From NCBI GenBank assembly GCA_027021385.1, contig JALUUL010000037.1:62001-126000 (forward strand): a stretch of 64,000 nt of DNA, read 5' to 3'. Both the position numbers and the translations under genes were made by a program. This DNA comes from Planctomycetota bacterium (GTDB taxonomy: Bacteria > Planctomycetota > UBA1135 > GCA-002748355). Below are positions 55,356 through 64,000 of this stretch, piece by piece (position 1 is the first letter of the stretch; each line of letters starts with the position of its first letter). The notes under the pieces were generated by a model. It ran no database searches and was not told the DNA's origin. It worked only from the letters and a program-made list of their open reading frames with translations.

Positions 55356-57442
55356 ATCCAGGAACCTTCCTGCTTCTACTCTCCTGCCTCGCGCCGGCCT
55401 GTGGAGGCGGGGTTCCCGCCCCCCCCGAGCGGACCCCCTGGCAGAGGAAGTTCGCGGGGAGTCCCGCCTGCGCCGAATGCCACCCGGAGGAAACGGAACT
55501 CTGGCGGGGAACGATGCACGAGAAGGCCCTCCGGCGTGCGGGACGGGGAACGCCCGAGGGGGATTGGAAGGCGCGCATGCCGGAGGAGATCCGGCCCGAG
55601 GGGGAGATCCCCTTCCTCCTCGGAGTCGCCCCCCTCGCCCAGCCCCTCGTTCGGGGCGAGGGCGGCCGGCTGCAAGCCTACGAGTACGCCTGGAGTACGA
55701 AGCCGAAGACCGAGGGCGGGCAACGGTGGTTCCCCCTTCATCCCGAGGAGAAGCTCGTCCCCGGCGATCCCCTGCACTGGACCGGGCGCCTGCACACCGC
55801 GAACACGATGTGCCTCGAATGCCACGTGACGGGCTTCGAGAAGGGCTACAACCCCGAGAAGGACCGCTATCGCTCGACCTGGGTCGAGGACGGCGTAGGC
55901 TGCGAGGCCTGCCACGGCCCGAGCGCGGAGCACGTCGCCTGGGCCCGAAACCTGCCGGCGAAGGCAAGGCGCCGGATCACGAAAGCACAGCGTGACGAGG
56001 CCCCGAAGGACCTGGGACTCGGAAGGCGTACCCCGCCCTGGCGACCCGGAGCCTGGAACCTCAAGACCGCGATCGCAACGCGCGACGTTCCTCCCGACCC
56101 GGATTCCGGCGCTTCCTGCGCACCCTGCCACGCGAGGAGGCGCCCCCTGCGCGCACGCCCCTCCGGCGGCGCCTTCCTCGACGACTTCAGGCCCGACCTC
56201 CTGGAAGAAACCCTGTATTTCCCCGACGGGCAGATGCGGGACGAGGTCTTCGTCTGGGCTTCGTTCCAGACGACCCGCATGCACGCGGCCGGAGTGACCT
56301 GCGCGGACTGTCACGAACCCCATGGACTGAAACCGAGGGCGGAGGGGAACGGGCTCTGCGCCCGCTGCCATCTCATGGAGGTCTTCAAGACTCCTAAGCA
56401 CGACCATCACGGACCCGAGATCCTCGAGGTATCCCCCGAGGAATACGCCCGGGGGGGGCTGCGCTGCATCGACTGCCACATGCCCTTGCGCACCTACATG
56501 AGGATCGATCCCCGCCGGGACCACTCGTTCCCGGTTCCCGACGCCGAGACCGCGCTCGATCTCGACCTCCCGCTCGCCTGCCTCGGCTGCCACACGGCGG
56601 CCGACCGGAAGTGGGCGGCCGAGGCCATGCGGGACTGGAAGCCGCGCAGGGGCGCCGTCGCCCTGCGCCCCTTCACGAAGTTTCTCGCCCGCGGGAGAGC
56701 CCGCGAAAAGGGCGCACGCAGGGCCCTCCTCTCCCTCGCCGGGAACCCCGATCAGCCTCCGATCGTCCGCGCGACCGCTATCGAACTCCAGGGCCGTTAC
56801 GAGCCCAGGGGGAACCCGATTCCCCAGGCGGTGGAGAAGGCCCTCTCCTCCGAGGATCCCCTCCTCCGCATGGCCGCGGCCTCGTGGATTCCGTTCCTTC
56901 CCGATCCGCTCGAGGCCGGCAGGCGGCTCTGCGCCGACGAGGTTCTCGCCGTGCGTCTGGCCGCGGCGCGGGCCTTCCTCTCCGAGCCCCGCTACTACGG
57001 GGACCCCGTGATCTCGAAGGCCCTGGCCGAATCCGAGGCCGCGTTCCGGGCGACGGCCGAGCGGCCCGAGGCCGCCCTCGGGCTCGCCGAACTCGCCCGC
57101 GCCCGCGGGGAGTGGACGAAGGCCGAGGACCACCTGCGCCGCGGACTCGAACGCGCCCCGGACCATGTCCCGCTCCGGGTCAACCTCGCCGACCTCCTCC
57201 GGGAACGCGGGCGCGACGAGGAGGGCGAGCGGCTGTTGCGCGCCGGCCTCGCGGGGGAGGGCGTCGCGGGCGCGGCCCGGGAATGGTTGCGGAAGTCCCC
57301 GGCTCTCCACTACGCCCTGGCGCTCCGCCTGATCCGCGCCGGGCGCCTGGCCGAGGCCATCCCCCACCTGCGGAAGGCGGTCGAGGGCGCCCCCCGCGAT
57401 CCCGTCTACCGCCGCACTCTCGAACTCGCAGAGGAACGCTGA
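55340..57442 (+). CDS. Octaheme c-type cytochrome with C-terminal TPR-like repeats
   Basis: A 700-residue lipoprotein (signal ends LLLLSC or ACGGG) with eight CxxCH haem sites: CAECH, CLECH, CEACH, CAPCH, CADCH, CARCH, CIDCH and CLGCH, all in the first 420 residues. The C-terminal part has HEAT- and TPR-like helices (WTKAEDHLRRGLERAPDHVP, RLAEAIPHLRKAVEGAP). Such cytochromes act in periplasmic electron transfer or nitrogen/sulfur redox reactions; the catalytic haem ligand cannot be read here. The ATG at 55340 lies inside the end of the Xre gene. Confidence 0.82.
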   Translation: METRLNPGTFLLLLSCLAPACGGGVPAPPERTPWQRKFAGSPACAECHPEETELWRGTMHEKALRRAGRGTPEGDWKARMPEEIRPEGEIPFLLGVAPLAQPLVRGEGGRLQAYEYAWSTKPKTEGGQRWFPLHPEEKLVPGDPLHWTGRLHTANTMCLECHVTGFEKGYNPEKDRYRSTWVEDGVGCEACHGPSAEHVAWARNLPAKARRRITKAQRDEAPKDLGLGRRTPPWRPGAWNLKTAIATRDVPPDPDSGASCAPCHARRRPLRARPSGGAFLDDFRPDLLEETLYFPDGQMRDEVFVWASFQTTRMHAAGVTCADCHEPHGLKPRAEGNGLCARCHLMEVFKTPKHDHHGPEILEVSPEEYARGGLRCIDCHMPLRTYMRIDPRRDHSFPVPDAETALDLDLPLACLGCHTAADRKWAAEAMRDWKPRRGAVALRPFTKFLARGRAREKGARRALLSLAGNPDQPPIVRATAIELQGRYEPRGNPIPQAVEKALSSEDPLLRMAAASWIPFLPDPLEAGRRLCADEVLAVRLAAARAFLSEPRYYGDPVISKALAESEAAFRATAERPEAALGLAELARARGEWTKAEDHLRRGLERAPDHVPLRVNLADLLRERGRDEEGERLLRAGLAGEGVAGAAREWLRKSPALHYALALRLIRAGRLAEAIPHLRKAVEGAPRDPVYRRTLELAEER

Positions 57443-57446
57443 GGCC

Positions 57447-59183
57447 TCAGAGCCTCCGCAGGGCGTCCCGGACAGCCTCCTCCCCGGCGATCCTCCGGAT
57501 CCGCAGGATCGGCCCCCCCTGCACCCTCCATTCCCGGACGACGGGCGCGGGGTAGGGAGGCTTGGGGACCGCTCCACGCTCCGCGGGCCAGCGCCCCTCC
57601 CGTTGCCGTTCCCAGGCGTGGAGCCAGGAGAGGAGTTCCCGGTAGAACGGGAGACGGGTGATGTACATCACGTAGAGCACGGGGGCGCGGACCTCGCTCT
57701 TCGGCAAGACGAAGCGCAGGCGGCGGCGGATCCGGACCGGCGCCGCGCTCCATGCCACGTGCCCGCAGATCGGGACGCAGACGACCGCCTCGGGTTCGAC
57801 GTGGGCCTCGAGCCAGCGGAGGCCGCGCCAGTAGGAGTTCCCCCAGTAGTCCGTGGCCTCCGGAAGCTCGCGCCGCTGCGCTCCTCCCAGCCCCCCGATC
57901 CAGGCGTCGTACCAAGCGATTCCGTCGGGATGCCAGCGCAGCCTCGCGTAGGCCATCGGACCGAAGACGAGCCCCGAAAGGACGAGGAGGGCGAGGCCGC
58001 GCGCCGCCGGCCGGAGGCGCCCCCCGCACAGGCGCCCGAGGTCCCCCGCCATCCCCGCGAAACCCAGGGCCCCGAAGAGGGAGAGAGGAGGGTGGAACTC
58101 GAGGAAGTGCCGGAAACCGTCGAAGTCCCGCATTCCCGGAAGACTGACCCTTAGGATCGGGAACAGCATCCAGGAGAGGAGGAACCAGCGGAGGAAGGGA
58201 GGAAGCCTCCCGCGAAGGATCCCGTAGAGCGCACAGACCTGGAGGGGGATCGGCAGGGCGGTCGCGACGTGTAGGAGCCCGTTCAGGTTCGCCTTCGCGC
58301 TCTCCTCCGCGAGGCCCGCGTACTTGACGGTCGTCAGGGCGCTCCCGATGTCGAGGATCTCCCTGAACCTCGTCCACGCGCCCTCGATGGGCCGGGCCCA
58401 GAGGTCGGGGGAGCCCAGGTAGAACGCGAGAAGCGCCGCGAGGAGAGCGCTTCCGAGCCCCTTCCAGGAGAGCCCGGGCAAGGCCTCGCGGCGCCCGCGG
58501 CGGAGCAGGAGGGGCAGCGCGAAGAAGAGCCCCTGGAACGGAAGGAAGAACGCGTTGGGCTTCGCCGCCAGCGCGAACCCCGAGAGGACGCCGCAGGACA
58601 TCCAGGCGCGCGGGCCGCCGCGCCGCAGGGCCGTGAAACCCGCGAGGACGGCGAAGGAATAGAGCGCGCATTCGACGATGTCCTTCGCGTTCTGGAAGGC
58701 GTGCGCGAAGAAGCGCGGGGAGCCGAGAAGAAAGACCGGAAAGAGGAGGGCTGAAAGGAGACCGAGCCTCGGGGCGGCCCAGCGCACGAGGACCGCGAGG
58801 AGGAGGGCCAGCAGGATCCACTGCGGCAGGCGGTGCGCCGGAAGGGCGGGGATCATCCCCAGGCCGTCCCAGAACAGCCGGCAGGAGAGCCCCGAGAGGA
58901 CGGCCGTCAGGGGCTGGATCTGGTACCAATAGAAATCCCCGTAAAAGGCGGGATGGGGCTGTCGCAAGGGCACGAGATCCTCGTGCCAGGAGGCGACCGG
59001 ACGCTCTACCTCCCCGAGCCCCTTCGCGACGAACCAATCCCCATAGGGAAACTCGCCGAGGGACGTATCCCAGGTCGGCCCGTAATCCCCGGCGACGAAG
59101 AGCGCGAGGAGGAGGAAGGCGGCGGCCCAGGCGAAAGACGCCTTCCGGGCGATCCCCTTGTCCCTCGACCCGGGGACGATCAA
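57447..59183 (-). CDS. Multi-pass membrane protein, GT-C glycosyltransferase-like
   Basis: A 578-residue membrane protein with about ten helices. The first loop has DYGPTWDTSLGEFPYGDW, an acidic-aromatic loop as in GT-C transferases, and later GSPRFFAHAFQNAKDI resembles conserved loops of the PMT/ArnT-like group. The C-terminal part is soluble. The start is a TTG at 59183 that overlaps the stop of the DUF4282 gene (TTGA), so it is co-translated. Substrate unknown. Confidence 0.65.
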   Translation of the reverse strand: MIVPGSRDKGIARKASFAWAAAFLLLALFVAGDYGPTWDTSLGEFPYGDWFVAKGLGEVERPVASWHEDLVPLRQPHPAFYGDFYWYQIQPLTAVLSGLSCRLFWDGLGMIPALPAHRLPQWILLALLLAVLVRWAAPRLGLLSALLFPVFLLGSPRFFAHAFQNAKDIVECALYSFAVLAGFTALRRGGPRAWMSCGVLSGFALAAKPNAFFLPFQGLFFALPLLLRRGRREALPGLSWKGLGSALLAALLAFYLGSPDLWARPIEGAWTRFREILDIGSALTTVKYAGLAEESAKANLNGLLHVATALPIPLQVCALYGILRGRLPPFLRWFLLSWMLFPILRVSLPGMRDFDGFRHFLEFHPPLSLFGALGFAGMAGDLGRLCGGRLRPAARGLALLVLSGLVFGPMAYARLRWHPDGIAWYDAWIGGLGGAQRRELPEATDYWGNSYWRGLRWLEAHVEPEAVVCVPICGHVAWSAAPVRIRRRLRFVLPKSEVRAPVLYVMYITRLPFYRELLSWLHAWERQREGRWPAERGAVPKPPYPAPVVREWRVQGGPILRIRRIAGEEAVRDALRRL

Positions 59184-59548
59184 GGCGACTCCGTCTTGGG
59201 AGATTCCTTCCTCGACCCCTTCAGAATCCGGCGGATCTCGACCAGGACTTCGTAGGTCCAGTATCTCATCATCCAGGATTCACAGACAAGGCGCCAATAG
59301 AACGGTCCAACGAAAAGGACCAGGACCCCAAGCCCAATTTCGAAGGCTGAACGATCCAGGATGCCACCGAGGAGATATAGAGCCCCGAGAACTAGAGTGA
59401 ACAACAGGCCCAGCAAGTAAACCGGCTGGGCCAGCTTCGGAGTCAGAAGGGTCCGTTCGCTCAGCCCCATAAAGGATTGAATCTTCCCCGGCGAAGGCCG
59501 GGGGCGGCGGGACTTCCGAAGCACGGGACGATACGAATTCGGGTGCAT
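59180..59548 (-). CDS. DUF4282-like small membrane protein
   Basis: A 122-residue protein with two membrane helices (YLLGLLFTLVLGALYLLGGI and FEIGLGVLVLFVGPFYWRLV) and a short charged tail (YEVLVEIRRILKG). Two helices joined by a short loop and ending with RxxxExxxV fit the DUF4282 family, of unknown function. GGAGGAAC lies 9 bases before the ATG at 59548. It is the first gene of a two-gene unit with the GT-C-like protein. Confidence 0.68.
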   Translation of the reverse strand: MHPNSYRPVLRKSRRPRPSPGKIQSFMGLSERTLLTPKLAQPVYLLGLLFTLVLGALYLLGGILDRSAFEIGLGVLVLFVGPFYWRLVCESWMMRYWTYEVLVEIRRILKGSRKESPKTESP

Positions 59549-59891
59549 GACTTCGTTCCTCCGATCAACAATAGTTCGACGAACTCGGGACAGGAACCGG
59601 GCGGCGTGCTTCGATCCTCCGGGTGGAACCCAGCACGGGATTCGAGCGGAAGAGGTCCCGATCTCTGAGAGCGATGCCGCCGCCCGGCGGAACCCGGGAG
59701 CGGATCAGGATCATAGGAACGGCCGGAGACGCCGGGAAGCCCTCCGCTCTCGAGGAAGGACTCCCCGTCCCCGACCAGCCCGGAATCCCGTATCCTTGAA
59801 GAACGCGGCTCGTCCCCGGCCCTTCCGGCCTCCTCCCGCGGCCCCTTCCCCCCCTCCTTCCTCGTAGACCTCCGATCCCCGGAGATCCCTC
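59549..59891. other. Divergent intergenic region, no gene seen
   Basis: A 343-base gap between the DUF4282 gene and the metallopeptidase gene on the other strand. It should hold two promoters. I see no RNA gene, repeat or convincing reading frame. Confidence 0.5.
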
Positions 59892-62825
59892 ATGGTCCCG
59901 CACGCCTTCCGTTCCTCACCCCTTCCCGCCCTCCTCGCGGTCCTGCTGCCGATCCTCCCCGCGGCCGCCCGGGCCTCCGGGGACGAAGCCTCCTTCCTCC
60001 GGCGATACGGCCCCGGGTGGACGATCTGGAACGGACCCGGCGGCGTCCCCTATCGGGTCTTCGGGCCCGGGGCCGAACTGGTTCCCGGGGGGATCGATTC
60101 CGGCGCCCGGGCCAAGGCCGCGGTCCGGAACTTCGCGTCCCGCTTCGCCGCCTGGCTCGGCCTGGGGGCCGGGGACACCCTGCGCCTCGAGCAGCGCGCC
60201 GAACTCCCGAACCTCTGGTTCTTCCGCTTCCGCCAGGTCCACGCAGGTCTTCCGGTCAGGAACGGCTTCGTCGAGTTCTGCGTCAGCCGTCGGGACGGGA
60301 AGCTCGCGATGTTCGGTTCCGAGGCCCTACCGAACCTGCCTCCGTTCCCGAAACCCGCGCTCCTCGAGCCCGCGGCCCTCGAACGTTTTCGAATTCGGAC
60401 AGGCTGGAAGCAGGAAGCCGGACCTCTCGTCGAGAAGCCGGCCCTCGAAATCCTCCGCGACGCGGGGGGGACCCCGCGCCTCGCCTGGAGGATCGCCGCC
60501 GCCTTCGAAGGACGTCCCGAGGCCTGGCGCCTCTGGATCGACGCCGTCACCGGAGAGGAGATCGACCGCGAGAGCCTGATCCACGAGTGCGCGCTCGGCG
60601 ACCTCAAGGGAACGGTCCTCGGAATGGCGAGCCCCAAATCCGGCGGCCTGTCCTCGACCCGCAACCCCCCGAAACTCCTGCCCCTCCCCGGCGTCCGGGT
60701 CAACGTTCCCGGGATCGGCTCGGCCTGGACGGACGCGAACGGGGCCTTCGTGATCCCCTACGCCGGAAGCTCGAAACCCTCGGTCACGTTGAACCTCGCC
60801 TCGGGACGATGGGTCTCGTCCCTCATGGACCTCTCGGGGACTCCGATCCAGACCCTGAACGCGCGGCTCGACCCCCTCGCCCCGGTCAAGATCGTGTTCA
60901 ACAACCCGCCGGTCGAGTTCAAGACCTCGCAGACGAACGCCTTCAAGTACGTGAACGAGGTCCACGACTTCGTGAAGACCTGGGTCCCGACGATGACGGT
61001 CATCGACCGGGCGATCCGTGTAAAGGTGAACTACAACCGCGCGTGCAACGCCTACTTCTCCAGCGCCTTCGGCGGCACCTTGACCTTCTTCCGCAAGTCG
61101 GGGAATTGCAACAACACGGCTTCCGCCAGCGTCATCGCCCATGAGTACGGCCATTTCGTCGACTGGCGCAACGAGGGGATCGGCAGCCCGGCGAGACCGC
61201 CGAGCGAGGGGATCGCGGATATGCACGCGATCTACTTCTGCGACGACCCCGTCGTCGGCAGGGACTTCCGTACGAACGGCGGAGCCGTGCGCACCGGGTT
61301 GAACCGCCTGACCCATCCCTTGACCGGCGGTTCGCAGCGCGTGCATGTCTTCGGACAGCCGTACATGGGTTTCTCCTACGATCTCCTCGTGAACGCGAGA
61401 AAGATCTACGGCAAGAACCAGGGCACGCAGATCGCCGCGAAGGCGATGTTCCGCTCCCTGCCGTTGAACGGCCGCGACATGTTGGACGCGATCCTGAAGG
61501 TCTATCTCGCGGACGACGACGACAGTTCCCTCTCGAACGGCACCCCCCACATGGACGCGCTGGCCCTGGCGGCCTGGAAGCGGCACTTCATCCGGCCGGT
61601 CTTCGGGAACCTCAAGTTCGCGCACCGCCCCCTCTCGGACCGGGCCGATGCCTCCAAGGGGCTCGAGCTGCACGCTTCGGTCCGGGCCGTCGTTGGGCAG
61701 GTGCTCTCCGTCGGGCTCTTCGTCGATCCGGGACTCGGGTCCTTCCGGAGGATCTCGATGACGAAGGACGCCTCCGGGGACTGGGTCGCGAGGACTCCCT
61801 CGGTTCCGAATCCTGGGATCCTGCGTTACTACTTCGTAGCGACGGGCGACCGGGGCAACGTCGAACGCCTTCCCCCCGAGAACGGGGACGCCTTCCTCGT
61901 CGCGATCGGGCGCAAGCGAAGGGTCTTCTTCGACGACTTCGAAACCTCCGGAAAGGGTTGGACCGCCAGCAACGGCGCCTCCCCCCCGGGCTGGATGCAC
62001 GGATCCCCCTTCGGGCACAACTACGACCCGCCCCGGGCCTTCTCCGGAACCCGGGTCTTCGGCGTGAACCGCAGCGCGACCGACGAGCGTTTCTACCGCA
62101 GCGGCACCTGGACCCTGACCTCCAAGCCCCTCTCGACCCTCGGACGGACCGGGATGCGCCTGCGCTTCCGCCGGTGGATGACGACGGATTCGTGGAGTTC
62201 GGGCAAGGTCCTGGTCAACGGCGTCGTCGTCCATCAGGGCACGCGGACGAACGACCAGGCCTGGCGGACCTTCGACCTCGACGTCTCCGCGCAGGCCGAC
62301 AACAGGGCCTCGGTCGTCCTCGCGTTCCAGGCGACGAACGCCACCCGCGACCCGGTCGGCGGCATGACGATCGACGACGTCGAGCTGTATGCCCTCGGCA
62401 AGGCCTCGCCCGGCTCCTGGACGACCTACGGGAGCGCGTGCAGGACGAGCGCCTCGACCCTGCCGGCCATCGGGGGGGCTCCCGCCTCCACCGGCGGTTC
62501 TCTCCAGGTCTCGCTGCGCCGCGCACCCGCAAAGGGCGCGGTCCTCCTCACCCTCGGGGCCTCGAGGACGAAGTGGTTCACCCTCACCCTCCCGCTCCCC
62601 CTGCGCGCCTTCGGGGCTCCCGGCTGCTCGCTCCTCGCATCCCCGGACCTCCTCCTTCCGGCCGCGACGACCTCAGCCGGCGCCGCGTCCCTTTCCCTCC
62701 CGATCCCGAACGATCCACTCCTCGCCGGGAAGACCCTCTATCTCCAATGGTGGCTCCTCGATCCCAAGGCCAACTCCCTCGGCCTCGTCACGAGCGACGC
62801 AGCCGCCGCCCTGCTCGGAGGTTGA
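59892..62825 (+). CDS. Secreted zinc metallopeptidase (thermolysin/fungalysin-like)
   Basis: A 977-residue exported protease. After the signal peptide a propeptide-like (FTP/PepSY) part at about 60-225 precedes the catalytic domain. The zinc motif is HEYGH (417-421), with the third ligand glutamate E439 in SEGIADMHAIYF, as in gluzincins of the M4/M36 kind. At 650-860 there is a MAM/galactose-binding-like beta domain (VFFDDFETSGKGWTASNG). The last about 130 residues are the planctomycete module (YGSACRTSASTLPAI). It degrades extracellular protein; its specificity is unknown. Confidence 0.85.
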   Translation: MVPHAFRSSPLPALLAVLLPILPAAARASGDEASFLRRYGPGWTIWNGPGGVPYRVFGPGAELVPGGIDSGARAKAAVRNFASRFAAWLGLGAGDTLRLEQRAELPNLWFFRFRQVHAGLPVRNGFVEFCVSRRDGKLAMFGSEALPNLPPFPKPALLEPAALERFRIRTGWKQEAGPLVEKPALEILRDAGGTPRLAWRIAAAFEGRPEAWRLWIDAVTGEEIDRESLIHECALGDLKGTVLGMASPKSGGLSSTRNPPKLLPLPGVRVNVPGIGSAWTDANGAFVIPYAGSSKPSVTLNLASGRWVSSLMDLSGTPIQTLNARLDPLAPVKIVFNNPPVEFKTSQTNAFKYVNEVHDFVKTWVPTMTVIDRAIRVKVNYNRACNAYFSSAFGGTLTFFRKSGNCNNTASASVIAHEYGHFVDWRNEGIGSPARPPSEGIADMHAIYFCDDPVVGRDFRTNGGAVRTGLNRLTHPLTGGSQRVHVFGQPYMGFSYDLLVNARKIYGKNQGTQIAAKAMFRSLPLNGRDMLDAILKVYLADDDDSSLSNGTPHMDALALAAWKRHFIRPVFGNLKFAHRPLSDRADASKGLELHASVRAVVGQVLSVGLFVDPGLGSFRRISMTKDASGDWVARTPSVPNPGILRYYFVATGDRGNVERLPPENGDAFLVAIGRKRRVFFDDFETSGKGWTASNGASPPGWMHGSPFGHNYDPPRAFSGTRVFGVNRSATDERFYRSGTWTLTSKPLSTLGRTGMRLRFRRWMTTDSWSSGKVLVNGVVVHQGTRTNDQAWRTFDLDVSAQADNRASVVLAFQATNATRDPVGGMTIDDVELYALGKASPGSWTTYGSACRTSASTLPAIGGAPASTGGSLQVSLRRAPAKGAVLLTLGASRTKWFTLTLPLPLRAFGAPGCSLLASPDLLLPAATTSAGAASLSLPIPNDPLLAGKTLYLQWWLLDPKANSLGLVTSDAAAALLGG

Positions 62826-62901
62826 CCCCCGGTTTGGAGAGCCTCGCAACGGAGGCTCCCTGAAATCCCCGGCGGGCCCGCTTTTTGCGGAACGTTCCCC
62901 G

Positions 62902-64000
62902 ATGCGCCAGAGATTCCAGTCGGTCCTCGTGACGGCCCTCGCGGCGGTCCCCCTGCGGGCCCAGACCCTCCGCCTCCCCGGAGGACTGTCGATCGCGATC
63001 GACGGAATCGGGGGGCGGCTCGTGGAACGAGGGTCGAACGAGCCCCTCCGCATCCACGGCCGCCTCGGCGCACACGACATCGTCCTCGTCGTCCATCGGG
63101 TTCCAATCGACCGCTTCTTCCTCGGGGAGCCCGAGAGCCTCCTCGAACTCCTGCGCATGACGCACCGCGCGCCGATCGGGTGGAGGTGCTCGAGGTATCC
63201 GTTCGAACCCTATGCGAAAGAACTGGCCCATTGCATCCGGGATCGGGGATGGACCCTCGACCTCGGACCCGCGCGGACCTGGACCGGCCCCTACGGCGGC
63301 GCTCCGATCGCGGGCTTCGCGAGCGGAATGACGAGGGACCTAAAGACCTCCCGCGTCACGGGGCGGCTGTTCGTTCTCAGCGGCCTACTCCCACGACAGG
63401 GCTACCTGGTCGAGGCCTTCTGTCCGCCACGAGGAGGCGACCGGCTCGCCGAGCGGGTGGAGGACTTCTTCCGCCGCTCGATCCGCTACCGGGGACCGCT
63501 GCGCGATCCCCTCTGGACCGAGGCGGAGGCGCTCGAACGCTGGCGCCGATCCGTGCCCTCCTCGTTCCCTCCGAGGCCGAGACACTTGCTGCGTTCACGC
63601 CGTTTCCTGGTCTTCACGACGGGTCCGAAATCGAGGGCCCTCCTCCGCGCCCTCGACCGCATCCACGAGAGGACGCGGAAGCTGCTCCCGTTCCGGGAGG
63701 TCCCGGGAAGACGCCTGATGCCGGTCTTCCTGTTCCGGAGCCACCAGGAATATGAAGAGTTCGCGGCCGAGTACAGCTCGCGCCCGACCCTCGGATTCGC
63801 GAAGGGGGACTTCTGCGCGGCGCCGTACTTGGGCCCGCGGGATCCGGTGCTCGCACACGAAGTCACCCACCAGATCCTCCAAAACCGCCTCTTCACGGTC
63901 GGTGGAGGACTCTGGCTCCAGGAGGGAATCGCGGAGTACGTCGCCCTCGGCGGCAAGACGCTTCGCCGCCGGGGGCGGATCCGCCTCCCCTCCAGGCCCA
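62902..64000 (+). CDS. Secreted gluzincin-type metallopeptidase, 3' end outside window
   Basis: A frame open from the ATG at 62902 to the window end (366 codons seen). After a signal peptide (cleavage near LRAQT) comes an unknown beta/alpha domain, then a peptidase-MA-like catalytic part: HEVTH at 319-323 and the downstream glutamate E341 in LWLQEGIAEY. This is the pattern of DUF1570/MA-family peptidases, often membrane-associated in bacteria. It follows the metallopeptidase gene with a 76-base gap; the two may form one unit. Confidence 0.78.
   Translation, partial: MRQRFQSVLVTALAAVPLRAQTLRLPGGLSIAIDGIGGRLVERGSNEPLRIHGRLGAHDIVLVVHRVPIDRFFLGEPESLLELLRMTHRAPIGWRCSRYPFEPYAKELAHCIRDRGWTLDLGPARTWTGPYGGAPIAGFASGMTRDLKTSRVTGRLFVLSGLLPRQGYLVEAFCPPRGGDRLAERVEDFFRRSIRYRGPLRDPLWTEAEALERWRRSVPSSFPPRPRHLLRSRRFLVFTTGPKSRALLRALDRIHERTRKLLPFREVPGRRLMPVFLFRSHQEYEEFAAEYSSRPTLGFAKGDFCAAPYLGPRDPVLAHEVTHQILQNRLFTVGGGLWLQEGIAEYVALGGKTLRRRGRIRLPSRP

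Noticed and set aside
62826-62901. Terminator between the two metallopeptidase genes
   Set aside because: GCGGGCCCGC before TTTTT is a loop-less palindrome and would not form a standard terminator hairpin.

Overview
The window is high-GC chromosomal DNA, most likely from a member of the Planctomycetota. Evidence for this includes many secreted beta-rich proteins that share a C-terminal module seen repeatedly in Planctomycetes, a planctomycete-type cytochrome c protein (two CxxCH motifs in a large lipoprotein), several large GT-C-like membrane proteins, and dense gene packing with ATGA-type overlaps. No phage, CRISPR array, rRNA or transposase was seen.

Region by region. (1) 1-10.7 kb: one plus-strand run of seven secreted amidohydrolase-like genes holding eight modules. 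Only the gene at 6343-7776 keeps the full set of metal and catalytic residues; the others look like pseudo-enzymes. A small NTF2-like gene follows. (2) 11.3-18.5 kb: minus-strand envelope genes (repeat protein, GT-C-like membrane protein, cytochrome-type lipoprotein) and an AcuB-like CBS-ACT protein. (3) 18.7-27.6 kb: a visibly lower-GC island that starts just after a tRNA-Arg(CCT). It carries a respiratory arsenate reductase operon in the order arrC-arrA-arrB-arrD, a small degenerate AAA+ protein, a sigma-54 activator, an outer-membrane porin and a truncated Acr3-like fragment. A consensus-quality -24/-12 promoter precedes arrC and a good one precedes the porin, so both are probably one sigma-54 regulon. 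The activator has its own sigma-70-type promoter. (4) 27.7-32.6 kb: a penicillin-acylase-family gene with a broken 3' end, a multicopper oxidase and an Hsp20. (5) 32.9-51.8 kb: SDH-type protease with a rhomboid, a class V aminotransferase, NnrS, an LsrF-like aldolase, an FG-GAP protein, ATP-type PEP carboxykinase, a glycosyltransferase-like membrane protein, an esterase with an alpha-toroid protein, a CoA-transferase and a HEAT-repeat protein. (6) 52-64 kb: secreted proteins with the recurrent C-terminal module, a Xre regulator overlapping an octaheme cytochrome, another GT-C-like protein with a DUF4282 protein, and two secreted metallopeptidases, the last cut by the window edge.

How the genes work together: the island reads as a self-contained anaerobic arsenate respiration unit (membrane quinol dehydrogenase ArrC, electron-transfer ArrB, catalytic ArrA, chaperone ArrD) with a dedicated regulator and possibly a dedicated outer-membrane entry pore, acquired by an otherwise ordinary planctomycete chromosome. 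All functional calls come from reading motifs; no database search was run.
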